Source: Aplidium turbinatum
Lineage: Eukaryota; Chordata; Ascidiacea; Aplousobranchia; Polyclinidae
Assembly (NCBI GenBank): GCA_918807975.1
Contig: OU964924.1
Span: 20,939,695-21,003,694, forward strand
Direction: 5' to 3'
Length of the DNA: 64,000 nt
Made by a program: the position numbers and the translations under genes. Of the stretch, positions 54,846 through 64,000 are shown piece after piece. How positions within the stretch are numbered: position 1 is the stretch's first letter; each line of letters starts with the position of its first letter. The notes under the pieces were generated by a model. That model was not told where the DNA came from. It did not search any database and saw only the letters and a list, made by a program, of their open reading frames with translations.

Positions 54846-55354
54846 AGTGGCATAGCCAAAGGGGGGGGGGTTGGGCCTTGGGGGTTACAACCCCACTTTG
54901 ACACGCGTGTGACGTCACGATATTGAGAATGATGCTTTCAGTTTCTTTATGCTTGGGAATGATGGTTTTAGTCTAAAAAAACTTGCCTAATTTTAAACAA
55001 AACTGCATTAAAAGAGCGAGTTTTGCCAATACCAAACATTCAAATATCTCAGCCAGGAATTAACAACAAGAAAACATAGAGACTTATAGCTTTATTTCCG
55101 AAAAATGCCGAAGAAAACATGATCTTATCCTTTTGCTATGCCACCTGACAGCACCATTTTACAGGAATATTCATACCCACATTTTTGTTGAAAATGCTCT
55201 CAGAATGCACCAAATTCAAAGTAATTTTTTAAAATTTTCTGGGGGAGGCCCCCCAGACCCCCCGCCACTGGGTGTCATCTTAAGCGAAAACGCCGTCGGG
55301 CTTCGCCCGCCGGTCGTCAAAACCCCCCCTTTCAAAATTCCTGGCTACGCTACT
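54846..55354 (+). mobile_element. hAT MITE (TAGCCAGG family)
   Basis: CAGTGGCATAGCCAAAGG to CTGGCTACGCTACT; flanks tcaatggc and tcaatgcc (7 of 8). Same body as 31534-31999. Confidence 0.82.
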
Positions 55355-55413
55355 CTCAATGCCCCCCCCCCCCCTTGAGAAAATCCTGCGTAGCCTACGC
55401 CACTGCGTGCATA

Positions 55414-56131
55414 TGTAATGATATCACTGTTCTAACCATAGAAAGCATAGAGAAGAATTATATTAATTGATAGATTGCACCACCAGTCACACGCAACCAC
55501 ACACACACGTGCTGCACATCAATAATGGACTCAACAGAAAAGTTCGAAGATTGGATTTCATCATTGAGCTTTTAAAGATAATCAAACTGCTGTGTATCAA
55601 ATGAGTGAAGACCTTTTTTTTTGGAACTCCTTCTCTGATTTGCCGTTTTCGCTACATTTTCAAATAAATTTGGCTTTCAAAAGTGGGTGGGCCAGGCCCA
55701 CCCAGAAAATAAATTAGGTGGGCCCAGGCCCACGTAGTTCCTCCATTCCTGACCGGTAGCAAAGGTTGTGATGGCACTGTGAATAACTTTCTTGGTTATT
55801 TACGCTTGAAAATAACAGTCAAAAGTGTGGCATTTTAAGTTTTATTATTTTAAATTGAGGTTTTTATTAGCCTACAACTTTTGAATTTATAGTCTACAAA
55901 GCAACACAATTTGAAAATGACGTCATGTCATGTGTTTTGAAAGAAAAAAAACGTTTTCCAGGCCCCCATAGGCTACCAAGCTTATATACTACAAGAAATA
56001 CATTCTTAAAGACTTTTCGTGTGATCGTAAGCCATGACAGTTAACCTTTTAGCCAGGGACCTCAGAATACCTTCAGAGATCCCTGCTTTTAGCCAGTATA
56101 AATAGCCTACTGTACGGCTCAAGTAACCTAC
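55414..56131. other. Intergenic with a hAT scrap at 55685
   Basis: GTGGGTGGGCCAGGCCCACC at 55684 and following resemble the ends of the hAT at 3766. No coding frame recognised. Confidence 0.4.
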
Positions 56132-58120
56132 GCCCCGTTAGCTCAGTGGTTACGTGCCCGCCTTAAGATCACGTGGTGCTGGTTCGACTCTCGGGGTGTT
56201 GGCTTGAGCAGCGCATTTCAGGACTGCTCTCCAATCAGCGGAACCTAGTGAATGAAATCATTCTCCGGCAACAACACTTCAATAATTGAAAAACTTCACT
56301 TTGTCAATCTCGGTAACCGGTCTTGCGTCAAGAGCCTCTACAAGTAAGCGAAACTACCAGGACTAGCCTAACCCAGGGCTTCCCAAACTGGGGGTTGCGA
56401 CCCCGCAATGGGTCGCGACCCCGCAATGGGTCGCGTAACGAACTTCAGGGGTCGCAGAGAGTGTACCAATTTTACACAGTAGGCAACTGAATATTAACAT
56501 TTCTGTGCAAGTTATTAACTGTATTGAGAGTCGCGCACTCAGTAGCCTACGCGTATGTTCGCAAATTGATGTGGTAAAACGGAATTCAAAACCCTTTTAT
56601 TGCAATGTGAAGTAAGATGGCTTTTAAAAGTTGAAGCTAGAAAGATTATTCGTGTTGAAAATTGAAATCGTAATTTTTCTAACAAAAAAAATGCAGACTT
56701 TGCACATCATTTTCGCAAGGACATCTGGTTCTTGAAATTATGCCATTTATCAGATTTGCTTAAAAAACTGAACGAATTAACTTAACTTGTCCCTCCACAG
56801 AGAAACATCTATGTTTTTAAATTGAAATCTAAAATTAAAGCCTAATTCATCAACACAACATCTGGAAACAAAAAGTTGAAAAATGGTTCATTTGAAATGT
56901 TCTTATTTACTGAAAAATTTTGGTTAACAATGACGTGAAATCAAACGTTATTAAGCCTTTGGTTAAGTTTATTAAACGTTTGTCAAATCTGTTGAAACAG
57001 TTTCAGAAGTCTTTTTATCCAGAATTGAACAACAGGCTACGGTACCAAATTAGCCTAGCCTATATTGAATTCAAAACCTATTTGCAACTCAAAAACAAAG
57101 CAGCTATTTAGCCTACCGAGCACTTCTCTCAGGAAGATCTTACCTACTAATCTATTTTCTGACAAATTTAAAATTTGTGGAAATTTACAAATTTTATGCA
57201 AAGCACCTTCACACTTTTTGGCTTAACGTTAAAGCGGAATATCTATCATTACCTGATTCAGCAGTAGGCCTAAACGCACTCATGTTGTTTTTTTTTTTGA
57301 CGTATTTGTCTTGAAAATTTCCAGCAGAGGAAACTGAGGCAAACGTTGGGCACTCGTTCCGAGGATCGTCTCAGCAACGACGCAATTACAAAGATCAGGT
57401 AAAGTCTCTCCCAACCCAGCAAACATTGATCTAAAATCGTGGGAACAACTTGCAAGTGATAGGTCAATCTGGAGGAAGAGAACGAGGGAAGGCACGGAAT
57501 TTTTTCGAAAAAAAAAAGATACAAAAGCCTCAGAAAAAATAAAAAAAGCTAAAACATCGGCTTTCCCAACTCTCCATACAATGTAACTTTTGCTCATGTT
57601 TTTTCCACTATAGACTAGGCCTCCAAAGCCACATCTAACTGGAGAATAAAACCAATGCTCGGACACGAGCTGGAGCCTACGACGACAATTTGTGCGAGTC
57701 AGCGTTTTCAACGTTGATGAACAAACACCATCAAAACTAAGCAACGTTGAAACCGCCTTGGAACCAACATGCCACGGCTGAACTTGCTTTGTAGCAAAAA
57801 ACGGTCACATCCATCACACTCACATCCATCTGAGTAAATGTATTTGGTTCTTTGTTTTGTTTTCAGTAGGCTGCGTGTAAACTGTAAAGTAACAGTCATT
57901 GAGTAGCCTACCGTTAGCTTGTTTTAAGTTTTCATTTGAAAACCTTTCCATCAATATCACAAATGTAGGCTATATTTCGCACTGTTTATCATTTTAACCG
58001 TGAAGTGTCGCGAAAAATGTTAGGAGATTGAAAGGGGTCAAGAGTAAAAAAGTTTGGGAAGCCCTGGCCTAACCTGTCAAGGCTTTGTCAGTCCGAAGAT
58101 AAAGATTCAAAACCAAAAAA
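56132..58120 (+). mobile_element. Full-length SINE-A split by a hAT element
   Basis: Head GCCCCGTTAGCTCAGTGG with an A box, and GGTTCGACTCTCGGGG as B box, then gcgcatttcaggactgctct, caatctcggtaacc and caagagcctctac blocks; after the hAT it resumes at gtcaaggctttgtcagtc and ends aaagattcaaaacc. It is the reference copy for the family here. Confidence 0.88.
56374..58066 (+). mobile_element. hAT transposon with transposase remnant, TSD gcctaacc
   Basis: CAGGGCTTCCCAAACT to AGTTTGGGAAGCCCTG; perfect duplication gcctaacc (56366-56373, 58067-58074). The plus strand keeps pieces of a SCAND3/ZMYM6-type hAT transposase: a HHFRKDIWFLKLC-like run, then DLLKKLNEL near 56750-56780, and the frame 56920-57111. 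GGGTCGCGACCCC words are tandem near the left end. Several breaks; not functional. Confidence 0.93.
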
Positions 58121-58447
58121 GAAGTTAAAGATATAAGTTTTAGCAAAAATGCACGATTGAACCCAATAAAGTTGTGTTTTAACTCGCTCCAGTAAGCTAT
58201 ATGTTCCAACTCACCTCATCAATGGGATGATTTGGAATATTTAGGAAGTGAAAAATTTATCAAATTTAATTTCACTTGACTGAAATTTTGCCAAAATATT
58301 GGGCTATCATTGGTCTTTAGTTGATTTATATTTGTACCGTTTGAAGCATCTTTGTCTCTGAAATAGCCTAGGCTGTGGCACAATGAGACTAAAATCAGTT
58401 CAGTTCAGATTGTTTTTATTTCTGACCATCACAACGAGAAAAAATAA
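58121..58447. other. Intergenic, no gene seen
   Basis: No recognisable frame or element ends. Confidence 0.35.
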
Positions 58448-58449
58448 TA

Positions 58450-59362
58450 AGGCAAACCGGGACGTGTTGTCACAGGTTTCGGTTTTTTCGATTTGTGCTT
58501 TTGCTATATACAATGCAAGTGATTTAGGTATATCATTCGTACGCTGTCCACTTACACTTCCTTTTGCAACTAGTTAAACTTTTTAACCGCAAAAGGATTT
58601 CAAGAAAATCAAATGTTTGTAAAAGAAAAAATTGCAACTGTTCTTTTGCACGTGTGCAGTAACTTAAAACCTGCTAACCAGTGCCGTATCAAGTCCATTT
58701 GGGGCCCCCGCCCAAATTCTAGTAAAAAGGGCCTTCTAAAAATTAGCCTATGTTAAATATTTACGGTTTGAAATCCTAAAATGTACTCTTTAGCACTTTG
58801 GCGTTATGTTTTCACTATAAAGTTAATAGAAAAATCCGTAAATTGAACAGAATTCAAAGAAAAGCCTTGTGTTGATGGGGGTGAAGTCCACAGTTTTTGA
58901 AATTGTTTGGAATGTTGAATGAAATTTATTAATATTCTTGCATTAAATTTGTACGTCGGGGCGTGTTGTCACAGCTGTGACAACTTGCCCCCCGCGTACG
59001 CAGTCAGACAAAAGTTTTAATGGCGGCTAGAAAAGGCACGCTATTAACTTCTAAAGTGTGAGCTAAACTCCTAACATAATAAGCTATAAAACTGATTTCA
59101 TACTTGCGGTCAGACTAGTCTATTCTTACGAAAGCGTCACACAATTTTGAAAAGTTAGTGAAATTTACATCGATGACCAAATTTTTGATAATAATTTAAT
59201 TTAAGCTAAACTTGCTGTCTTTTCTTGACTTTGCTAACCTCAAAATGAAGTTGACTCTTAACGAAGCACGTGCTACAAATGTAGACTCGAAGCAGTCAGT
59301 GTAAGTACAAAAAAAATTGCTGTGACAACACGCCCCTTGTGACAACAGGCCCCGGTTTGCCT
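58450..59362. mobile_element. Tc1/mariner-type element, 913 bp, TSD TA
   Basis: AGGCAAACCGGG at the left and CCCCGGTTTGCCT at the right, each followed by a GTGTTGTCACA / TGTGACAACA word; TA on both sides. The GTTGTCACAGCTGTGACAAC palindrome lies in the middle (about 58966). A hAT-like left end CAGTGCCGTATCAAG at 58679 has no partner. No transposase motif in the frames. Confidence 0.75.
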
Positions 59363-59551
59363 TATATGAGTTGACAGACATGACAGAGCTCCAGAATACG
59401 GTAGAAGCGACAAAACGCGGACGTTATAGCGTGCATGATACCAAAGCAGGACAATCAGTTTAAAATATGGCACGGTCGCAACACCTTAATCATAAGGTTA
59501 ATAACTTATATCATAAATGAGACTAAAACGTTGAATTCAGCTGCCTACTAA

Positions 59552-59824
59552 GGAAACGTTCAAAAATTACGTAACGCCTTCGAAGGGGAGGGGGGGGTTA
59601 TGCAAAGCGTTACGTTAGCGTCACATCGGGGGGAGGGGGTTCAAGCAAAACGTTACGTAACGCTTTCGAGTACGGAATGGTAGTTTTTTGTGCTGAATTC
59701 GTAGTGAAAAAGCGTTACATGGGAGAGGGGAGGATTGAAAAAAGTGTTACGTTGGCGTTACATGGGGGAGGGGGGGGGGTCAAAAATTCGGAAAAAAAGC
59801 GTTACATAATATTTGAACGTTCCC
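59552..59824. mobile_element. PIF/Harbinger MITE, 273 bp, TSD taa
   Basis: Third copy of the family at 35852, inverted in its interior; ends GGAAACGTTCAAAAATTACG and its inverse, flanked by taa. Confidence 0.92.
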
Positions 59825-59827
59825 TAA

Positions 59828-60338
59828 TACGATGATGTGTAACAATTCAAGGTTAAAAGCATACACCAGAGATGCAGGGGCAAAGGAGGAAATTGCTTCC
59901 TCAACAGATTTTAAATAAAAAATTTACAGTTTGTTTCAGCATCATGTAGGCCTAACAAAGTTCGGTTGAAAGTAGCGTAGGCCTACTCTCAAAATGTGCT
60001 ATTTTAAAGGTAGGCTTATTTATTTTTTAATTTTCTGGAGAGCCTCCCGCTGGGTTGCCTACTTCGCTTTCGTCGACTTGTTGTCGGGCTCACTAACATG
60101 CGCAAATAATACTTAGCCTCTTTGCCTCCTCCCACCCCCCAAAATTTTGTGCTGGCTACGCCCGTGGCCTTCACAGTAACCTACTCACATCACAACATGC
60201 AAAATTCAAATGACCTATCGTTGTATCACTCGACGCTTTTTACTTTACGTCTATAATTGTCATGCCTCCTATTCCGTTGAGAGGATAATTTAGGCCCGGT
60301 AGCAAAGTGATCCTCGGACTCCAAATTAAAACACGTCT
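59828..60338. other. Intergenic with a MITE scrap
   Basis: At about 60030-60170 aattttctggagagcctccc and gctggctacgccc look like the right end of a TAGCCAGG-family MITE. No coding frame. Confidence 0.4.
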
Positions 60339-60650
60339 TTGTTTTGTTTGTTTGTTTATCTTTATCCTGCATTGCGGGAAAGCGGACTTGAGCGCTATGC
60401 ATCGGTGTACGCCTTCCGACGTACACCTGACCCACGCTGCAGCCGACTGCAATGTCTGTTTCCGGTTGTCTACTCTACTTATGACTTTAATTTGGTACTA
60501 CCCATTACTCGAAATCGATCACTGGGTAGAGGCAATTATCGTTAAGTTTCTTGCCCAGAGAAACAACAGCAAGTGCGGGTGGCTGGAGTCGAACATGCAG
60601 GCTTTCGACTGTGAGCCCAACGCGCTATCCACTCGCCATTGCTTTTATTT
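60339..60650 (-). mobile_element. SINE-C copy
   Basis: Same family and orientation as 28900-29212: (GTTT)n, atcctgcattgcgggaaagc, catgcaggctttcgactg, ending near the inverted A box actcgcc, which is slightly shortened. Confidence 0.87.
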
Positions 60651-61079
60651 ACTATATTTCCAAAAAAAAAAGAACACAGTTCAAGTTCCTGGGCGTCTTG
60701 GAAAGTTTACAGGCCCCTAAAATCATCCAGGGTCCTAAACTCAAGGCCACTGGTTCCACTTCCGAAACTGACATCGGATGTAATCTAACAAATAACCTGA
60801 CGTAAACAATAGGCATAGCAAGTTTGTGAAAGTTTTTAAGGGGCATGCAGACCAGTCGAAACTCTGAAGTATAAATCAAACTATCCTGAAACAAAAGTTG
60901 GATAGGATATTAGCAAAAAAATTATTGCCTTGATTTTTTCAGGTGTTCAGTGAAAATGTTAAACAAAACAAATACATGAAGTAGCCTATCATACAATTCA
61001 AAACTATTAATTTAGCCATAGTAGTCAATCACGAGGCTATGACGACAAAGTCTACACGACAGCTTTATTCGTTAGTCGG
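60651..61079. other. Intergenic, no gene seen
   Basis: No coding frame or repeat ends recognised. Confidence 0.35.
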
Positions 61080-61319
61080 TGCGCTTGAGCAACGCACGTT
61101 AAGGACTGCTCTCCATTCAGCGGCATCTAATGGATGGAATATTACCCCGGCAACAAGACTTCAACAATCGGAAACTTCACTCTGTCAATCTCGGTGACCG
61201 GGCCTGCGTCAGTGATTCAAAGCCTCTACAAGTATGCGAAACTGCCAGGATTAAGCTCTGCAAGAAACTTTCCCAGTCCGAGGATAAAGATTCAATCAAT
61301 CAATCAATCATATTCATAT
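61080..61319 (+). mobile_element. SINE-A copy, 5' truncated, (CAAT)n tail
   Basis: Begins inside the body (gagcaacgcacgttaaggac), carries caagacttcaacaatcgg and caagtatgcgaaactgcc, and ends gataaagattcaatcaatca. The tail shows that this SINE ends in a short simple repeat. Confidence 0.82.
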
Positions 61320-61924
61320 TTTAAACTGACTGTCCAGCTTTGGTATCAACATGATACCGTGTCAAGCATGCTATACGTTCTACGTTCCCGTTTTGTCGCT
61401 TCTCCCTTTTTTAGACCTCTGCTATGTTTGGCATATATTTCTTTTTGTTGTGAACATCAACAATAAAAACAAACTGAACTCAGTTAAATCACGTTTCGCT
61501 CGGTTGATAATCTAATCACTTACTACAAGGTTGTTACCAAGGACTGTGCAAAGCTGCCAAAATTAAAATTATAATACAATTTTATAACCACATTTCAACG
61601 CACCATATAAAAATAAGTAATAAACAACCAAACTTGATCATTTAACTCATATAAAATACATTAAAATGCAATAAAATGAACTGACTAGCCAGCCCAAGTT
61701 TTCAGCACAAATTATTCCCACAGAAATTTAAAAAAATGCTAAGTCAAAGGAATGCTGTCATGGTTACAGCAGAAAGGCAAACACATCATATACTTGCACC
61801 GCACTTATTGGCAAGTTTTTTTTATTTGTGGTCCAGCCTAATCAAATATATTGGAACCAAGTATAAGTTTATGCGCTGCAATTAAAAGCTGCTGCAGTTC
61901 AAACGGTAAATCGTTAGCATCAGT
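61320..61924. other. Upstream of RSPH3, no other gene seen
   Basis: AT-rich. An AG-ending word gctgctgcag lies 29 bases before the ATG and could be an acceptor, but it is not pyrimidine-rich. A possible initiator or TATA box was not identified. Confidence 0.4.
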
Positions 61925-62968
61925 ATGCAAGCTGTTATTCCGCAACAGCATGAAGCTGGGACATACTCTTTTCAGAGTAAACCCAGAGCTGTTCAAGGTC
62001 ATTCAAAATACAGATTTCAATATGAGGAGGAGCCTGAAGGACCTATTCCATATGGAAATATCATGTATGACAGAAGAATTATTAGAGGGAATACGTACGC
62101 CCAAAATACTTTGCCTGTAAGTTCTCAGCCAGACCCCATAGAAATTCAACGACAACAGGAAATTCGAAGACGTGCTATTGCGAAAAGAAGAGCTAGAGAG
62201 CAACTCAGGACTCGTTCTCCTGACCCTGTTGAAGGTAGAAAGCATGTTGATGTACAAACTGAGTTGTACTTGGAAGAACTTAGTGACAGAATTGAAGAAG
62301 CAGATGTAGATGCACAAACGGATGCTTTTCTGGACCGCCCTCCTTCTCCTTTGTTTATACCTGCCAAAACAGGAAAAGATGTTGCCACACAAATTTTAGA
62401 TGGTGAATTGTTTGAGTTTGACATTGAAGTAAAGCCTATTCTTGAAGTGCTAGTTGGGAAGACATTGGAACAATCTCTTCTTGAAGTGTTCGAAGAAGAA
62501 GAATTAGCTAATCTTCGTCAACAACAACGTGAATTTGAAGAACTTCGAAATGCTGAACTTGTTGAAATGCAAAGATTAGAAGAGCAAGAAAGAAGACACA
62601 AAGAAGAAAAAGAACGTCGAATGAAGCAACAAAGAGAAATAATTGCTAAAGAGAAAGAAACAGCAGAGAAGATTGCTGCACGTGCTTTTGCTCAAAGCTA
62701 TCTTGCTGATTTGGTGCCATCTGTATTCAACACTTTACGGGATAATGGCTATTTTTATGATCCAGTGGAGAGAGATGTTGAGCAAGGATTTATTCCCTTT
62801 ATCATGGAAGAAGTGGTCAGGAGGATTGACAAAAGCATACTTGGAAGAACAGTTCTTGATGATATTATTCGAATAGTTGTGAAGTCTCGATTGGATGATT
62901 TTATCCAGCCAGCAAAACCTGTTGCAAGCACACATTTAGATTCAATGAATGCTGACCAGCCAAAATAA
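61925..62968 (+). CDS. RSPH3: Radial spoke head protein 3
   Basis: Core protein of the radial spokes of motile cilia and flagella; anchors the spoke to outer doublets and, in algae, acts as an A-kinase anchoring protein. 347 residues. The N-terminal part has the conserved TYSFQSKPRAVQ and YGNIMYDRRIIRGNTYAQ blocks, then VDVQTELYLEELSDR and ATQILDGELFEFD blocks; a long Glu/Arg-rich coiled coil spans about 187-258; the end has a YDPVERDVEQGFIP block. Start chosen because these N-terminal blocks follow the ATG directly. Vertebrate and algal proteins are longer (about 500-560) through extra terminal sequence. Single exon, whereas the human gene has several introns, so intron loss or retroposition is possible; no poly(A) tract follows the stop. 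The frame is intact. Confidence 0.95.
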   Translation: MQAVIPQQHEAGTYSFQSKPRAVQGHSKYRFQYEEEPEGPIPYGNIMYDRRIIRGNTYAQNTLPVSSQPDPIEIQRQQEIRRRAIAKRRAREQLRTRSPDPVEGRKHVDVQTELYLEELSDRIEEADVDAQTDAFLDRPPSPLFIPAKTGKDVATQILDGELFEFDIEVKPILEVLVGKTLEQSLLEVFEEEELANLRQQQREFEELRNAELVEMQRLEEQERRHKEEKERRMKQQREIIAKEKETAEKIAARAFAQSYLADLVPSVFNTLRDNGYFYDPVERDVEQGFIPFIMEEVVRRIDKSILGRTVLDDIIRIVVKSRLDDFIQPAKPVASTHLDSMNADQPK

Positions 62969-63144
62969 TCTTTGTATGTCTTGCAGGTTTTTGTTGAAGT
63001 TATGTTCTCCATACCACTGGTTAGTGCATGTATGCTATATGCAGTGGTACATTTTACAAGTATGCTACCAGACCTTATGAAATGTTGATATGCTTTGAGC
63101 ACCTTTTTAGAAGATTTCATAGATTAAGATATCACATTGTATAT
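62969..63144. other. RSPH3 3' untranslated region
   Basis: AT-rich; no other feature. Confidence 0.4.
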
Positions 63145-63222
63145 ATAAATCAAATATAGTTATTATGATACTATCTGAATCCTTAACAGCCTGTTTCACC
63201 TAACGGATCATCAGAAGGTCTT
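63145..63222 (-). ncRNA. Candidate type I hammerhead ribozyme, second copy
   Basis: Minus-strand homologue of 42771-42843. CUGAUGA at 63214-63208, CC-GUUA-GG, GAAA; stem III ACA/UGU is kept while its loop changed (GGC here, AUU there); predicted cleavage after GUU (63185). Stem I AAGACCUU pairs with AAGGAUU less well than in the first copy. Downstream ttcagatagta and taactatatttgattta are shared. It lies in the 3' region of RSPH3, on the opposite strand. Confidence 0.55.
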
Positions 63223-63225
63223 AAT

Positions 63226-64000
63226 ATTTCTGTTGTGTGGATACAAAGTTCATCAAACCGAAATTGGCAGCTACTAAATATACTTAATCCCACCAACAAC
63301 AGAGAAATTTTTTTGTTCATTCATACATTGTATTCTGCGAAAATATATGAAATACTGTTTTGAATTATAACAAGGAGGCCTATATATATATATACGGTAT
63401 TTAATATGTGATAGTGCTGCCACAAAGCCAATTATTTTTAGTGTCAGTAGCTTAATGCTTGTTAAGTTTCTATCGTCAGTTTTTATTTACTTTTATCATT
63501 CAATACTGTGTAATTTTTTTATATTTTTCTTGCAGTACCATACCTCTATCAACATATGTTCAGGGATTGTTTAAAAATTATATATCATTCTAAGGGTACT
63601 CACCACGAATTGATGAAAACTGTCATATTGAGTAAAAAAAGAGGGAAATTCAGTGTTTATTGATGTTTCAACAGACTCTTCATCTTACTAGTGTTGTCGA
63701 GTTCAAATGTTCTACAAAATGTCATTTGAAAAACTTTTAGAAACCTCATAAGCTTGTGGGTGCAACCCCAACTTATTGTGATCCAAATACTAATTTATAT
63801 TGATCATTTATTTTCACGATGTACCGTACCAGTTATTTGTCATAACTTTTCTAAAGTATTAACTATTTAGTAGGTTTGGTTGTTACAAGCAAGTGCCAAA
63901 ACGTGAATGTAAAAGATTAGTTCATAACTTGTTAATTGCAATAAAACTGCTGTTCAATGTCTTGTAGCTTCCTTGAGATCAGTTTGCCAGAAGCATCATA
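63226..64000. other. AT-rich region after RSPH3
   Basis: A (TA)n tract near 63382 and an AATAAA at 63940 that could serve RSPH3. No coding frame with a domain. Confidence 0.4.

Larger units (their letters stand above)
53028..55405. mobile_element. hAT-type element, TSD cgtgcata, multiple insertions
   Basis: CAGTGGCGTACGCAAGG to CCTGCGTAGCCTACGCCACTG; perfect duplication cgtgcata (53020-53027, 55406-55413). Same outer family as 14948-15466. Contains another hAT (53078-54576) and a MITE of the TAGCCAGG family (about 54846-55354). Confidence 0.9.

Noticed and set aside
56132-56205. tRNA gene
   Set aside because: A and B boxes are present, but the acceptor stem does not close and the same non-tRNA body follows at several loci: it is a SINE head. 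The same holds for 12582, 20229, 21882, 29212 and 60650.
61925-63120. Minus-strand frames of 92-129 codons over RSPH3
   Set aside because: Shadows of the strongly supported RSPH3 coding sequence.

Overview
This is animal nuclear DNA, probably from an aquatic invertebrate; the taxon cannot be fixed from the sequence. It is AT-rich. One gene is split by GT-AG introns, and a radial-spoke gene implies motile cilia. Most of the rest is repeats: tRNA-derived SINEs, LINE fragments, Penelope-like retroelement pieces, and many DNA transposons and MITEs (mostly hAT with clean 8-bp target duplications, plus Kolobok-like, PIF/Harbinger, Tc1/mariner-type and a MULE-like one).

Four host genes can be supported. 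(1) A five-exon ARF/ARL small GTPase on the minus strand, 12886 down to 7172; its exons were assembled by matching splice sites and phases, and its introns carry SINEs and MITEs. (2) An NPEPL1-type M17 aminopeptidase (43018-44616). (3) PIGM, the first GPI mannosyltransferase (47177-48424). (4) RSPH3, radial spoke head protein 3 (61925-62968). The last three are uninterrupted reading frames on the plus strand.

Layout. 1-760 is the 3' part of a Penelope-like element with a GIY-YIG domain. 1.6-7 kb holds SINE, LINE and hAT pieces. 7-13 kb is the ARL gene. 14.9-24.6 kb is a nest: an outer hAT-like element that contains a second copy of itself, which contains a mariner-type MITE; the outer copy also holds a TTAA-flanked, THAP-encoding Kolobok-like element that is itself full of SINEs, LINE ends and a minisatellite foldback. 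24.8-28.1 kb is a second nest: hAT, then LINE, then hAT, then MITE. 29.4-32 kb has two more hAT elements, one with a further element inside. 33.6-41.3 kb is a 7.7-kb foldback element whose inverted arms are arrays of a ~393-bp repeat. 41.3-49 kb is comparatively clean and carries NPEPL1 and PIGM. 49-60.7 kb returns to nested hAT, LINE, Harbinger and SINE copies. 61-64 kb carries RSPH3.

Three observations stand out. Comparison of repeat copies within the window shows again and again that a TA in one copy has become TA-GCC-TA, TA-GGC-TA, TA-GGCC-TA or TA-CGG-TA in another. That is the signature of Tc1/mariner excision footprints, and it would explain the abundance of these short words here. Two copies of an ~80-bp repeat (42771 plus strand, 63222 minus strand) can fold as type I hammerhead ribozymes. 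The 7.7-kb foldback element with satellite arms is intact at both ends, with a 6-bp target duplication.
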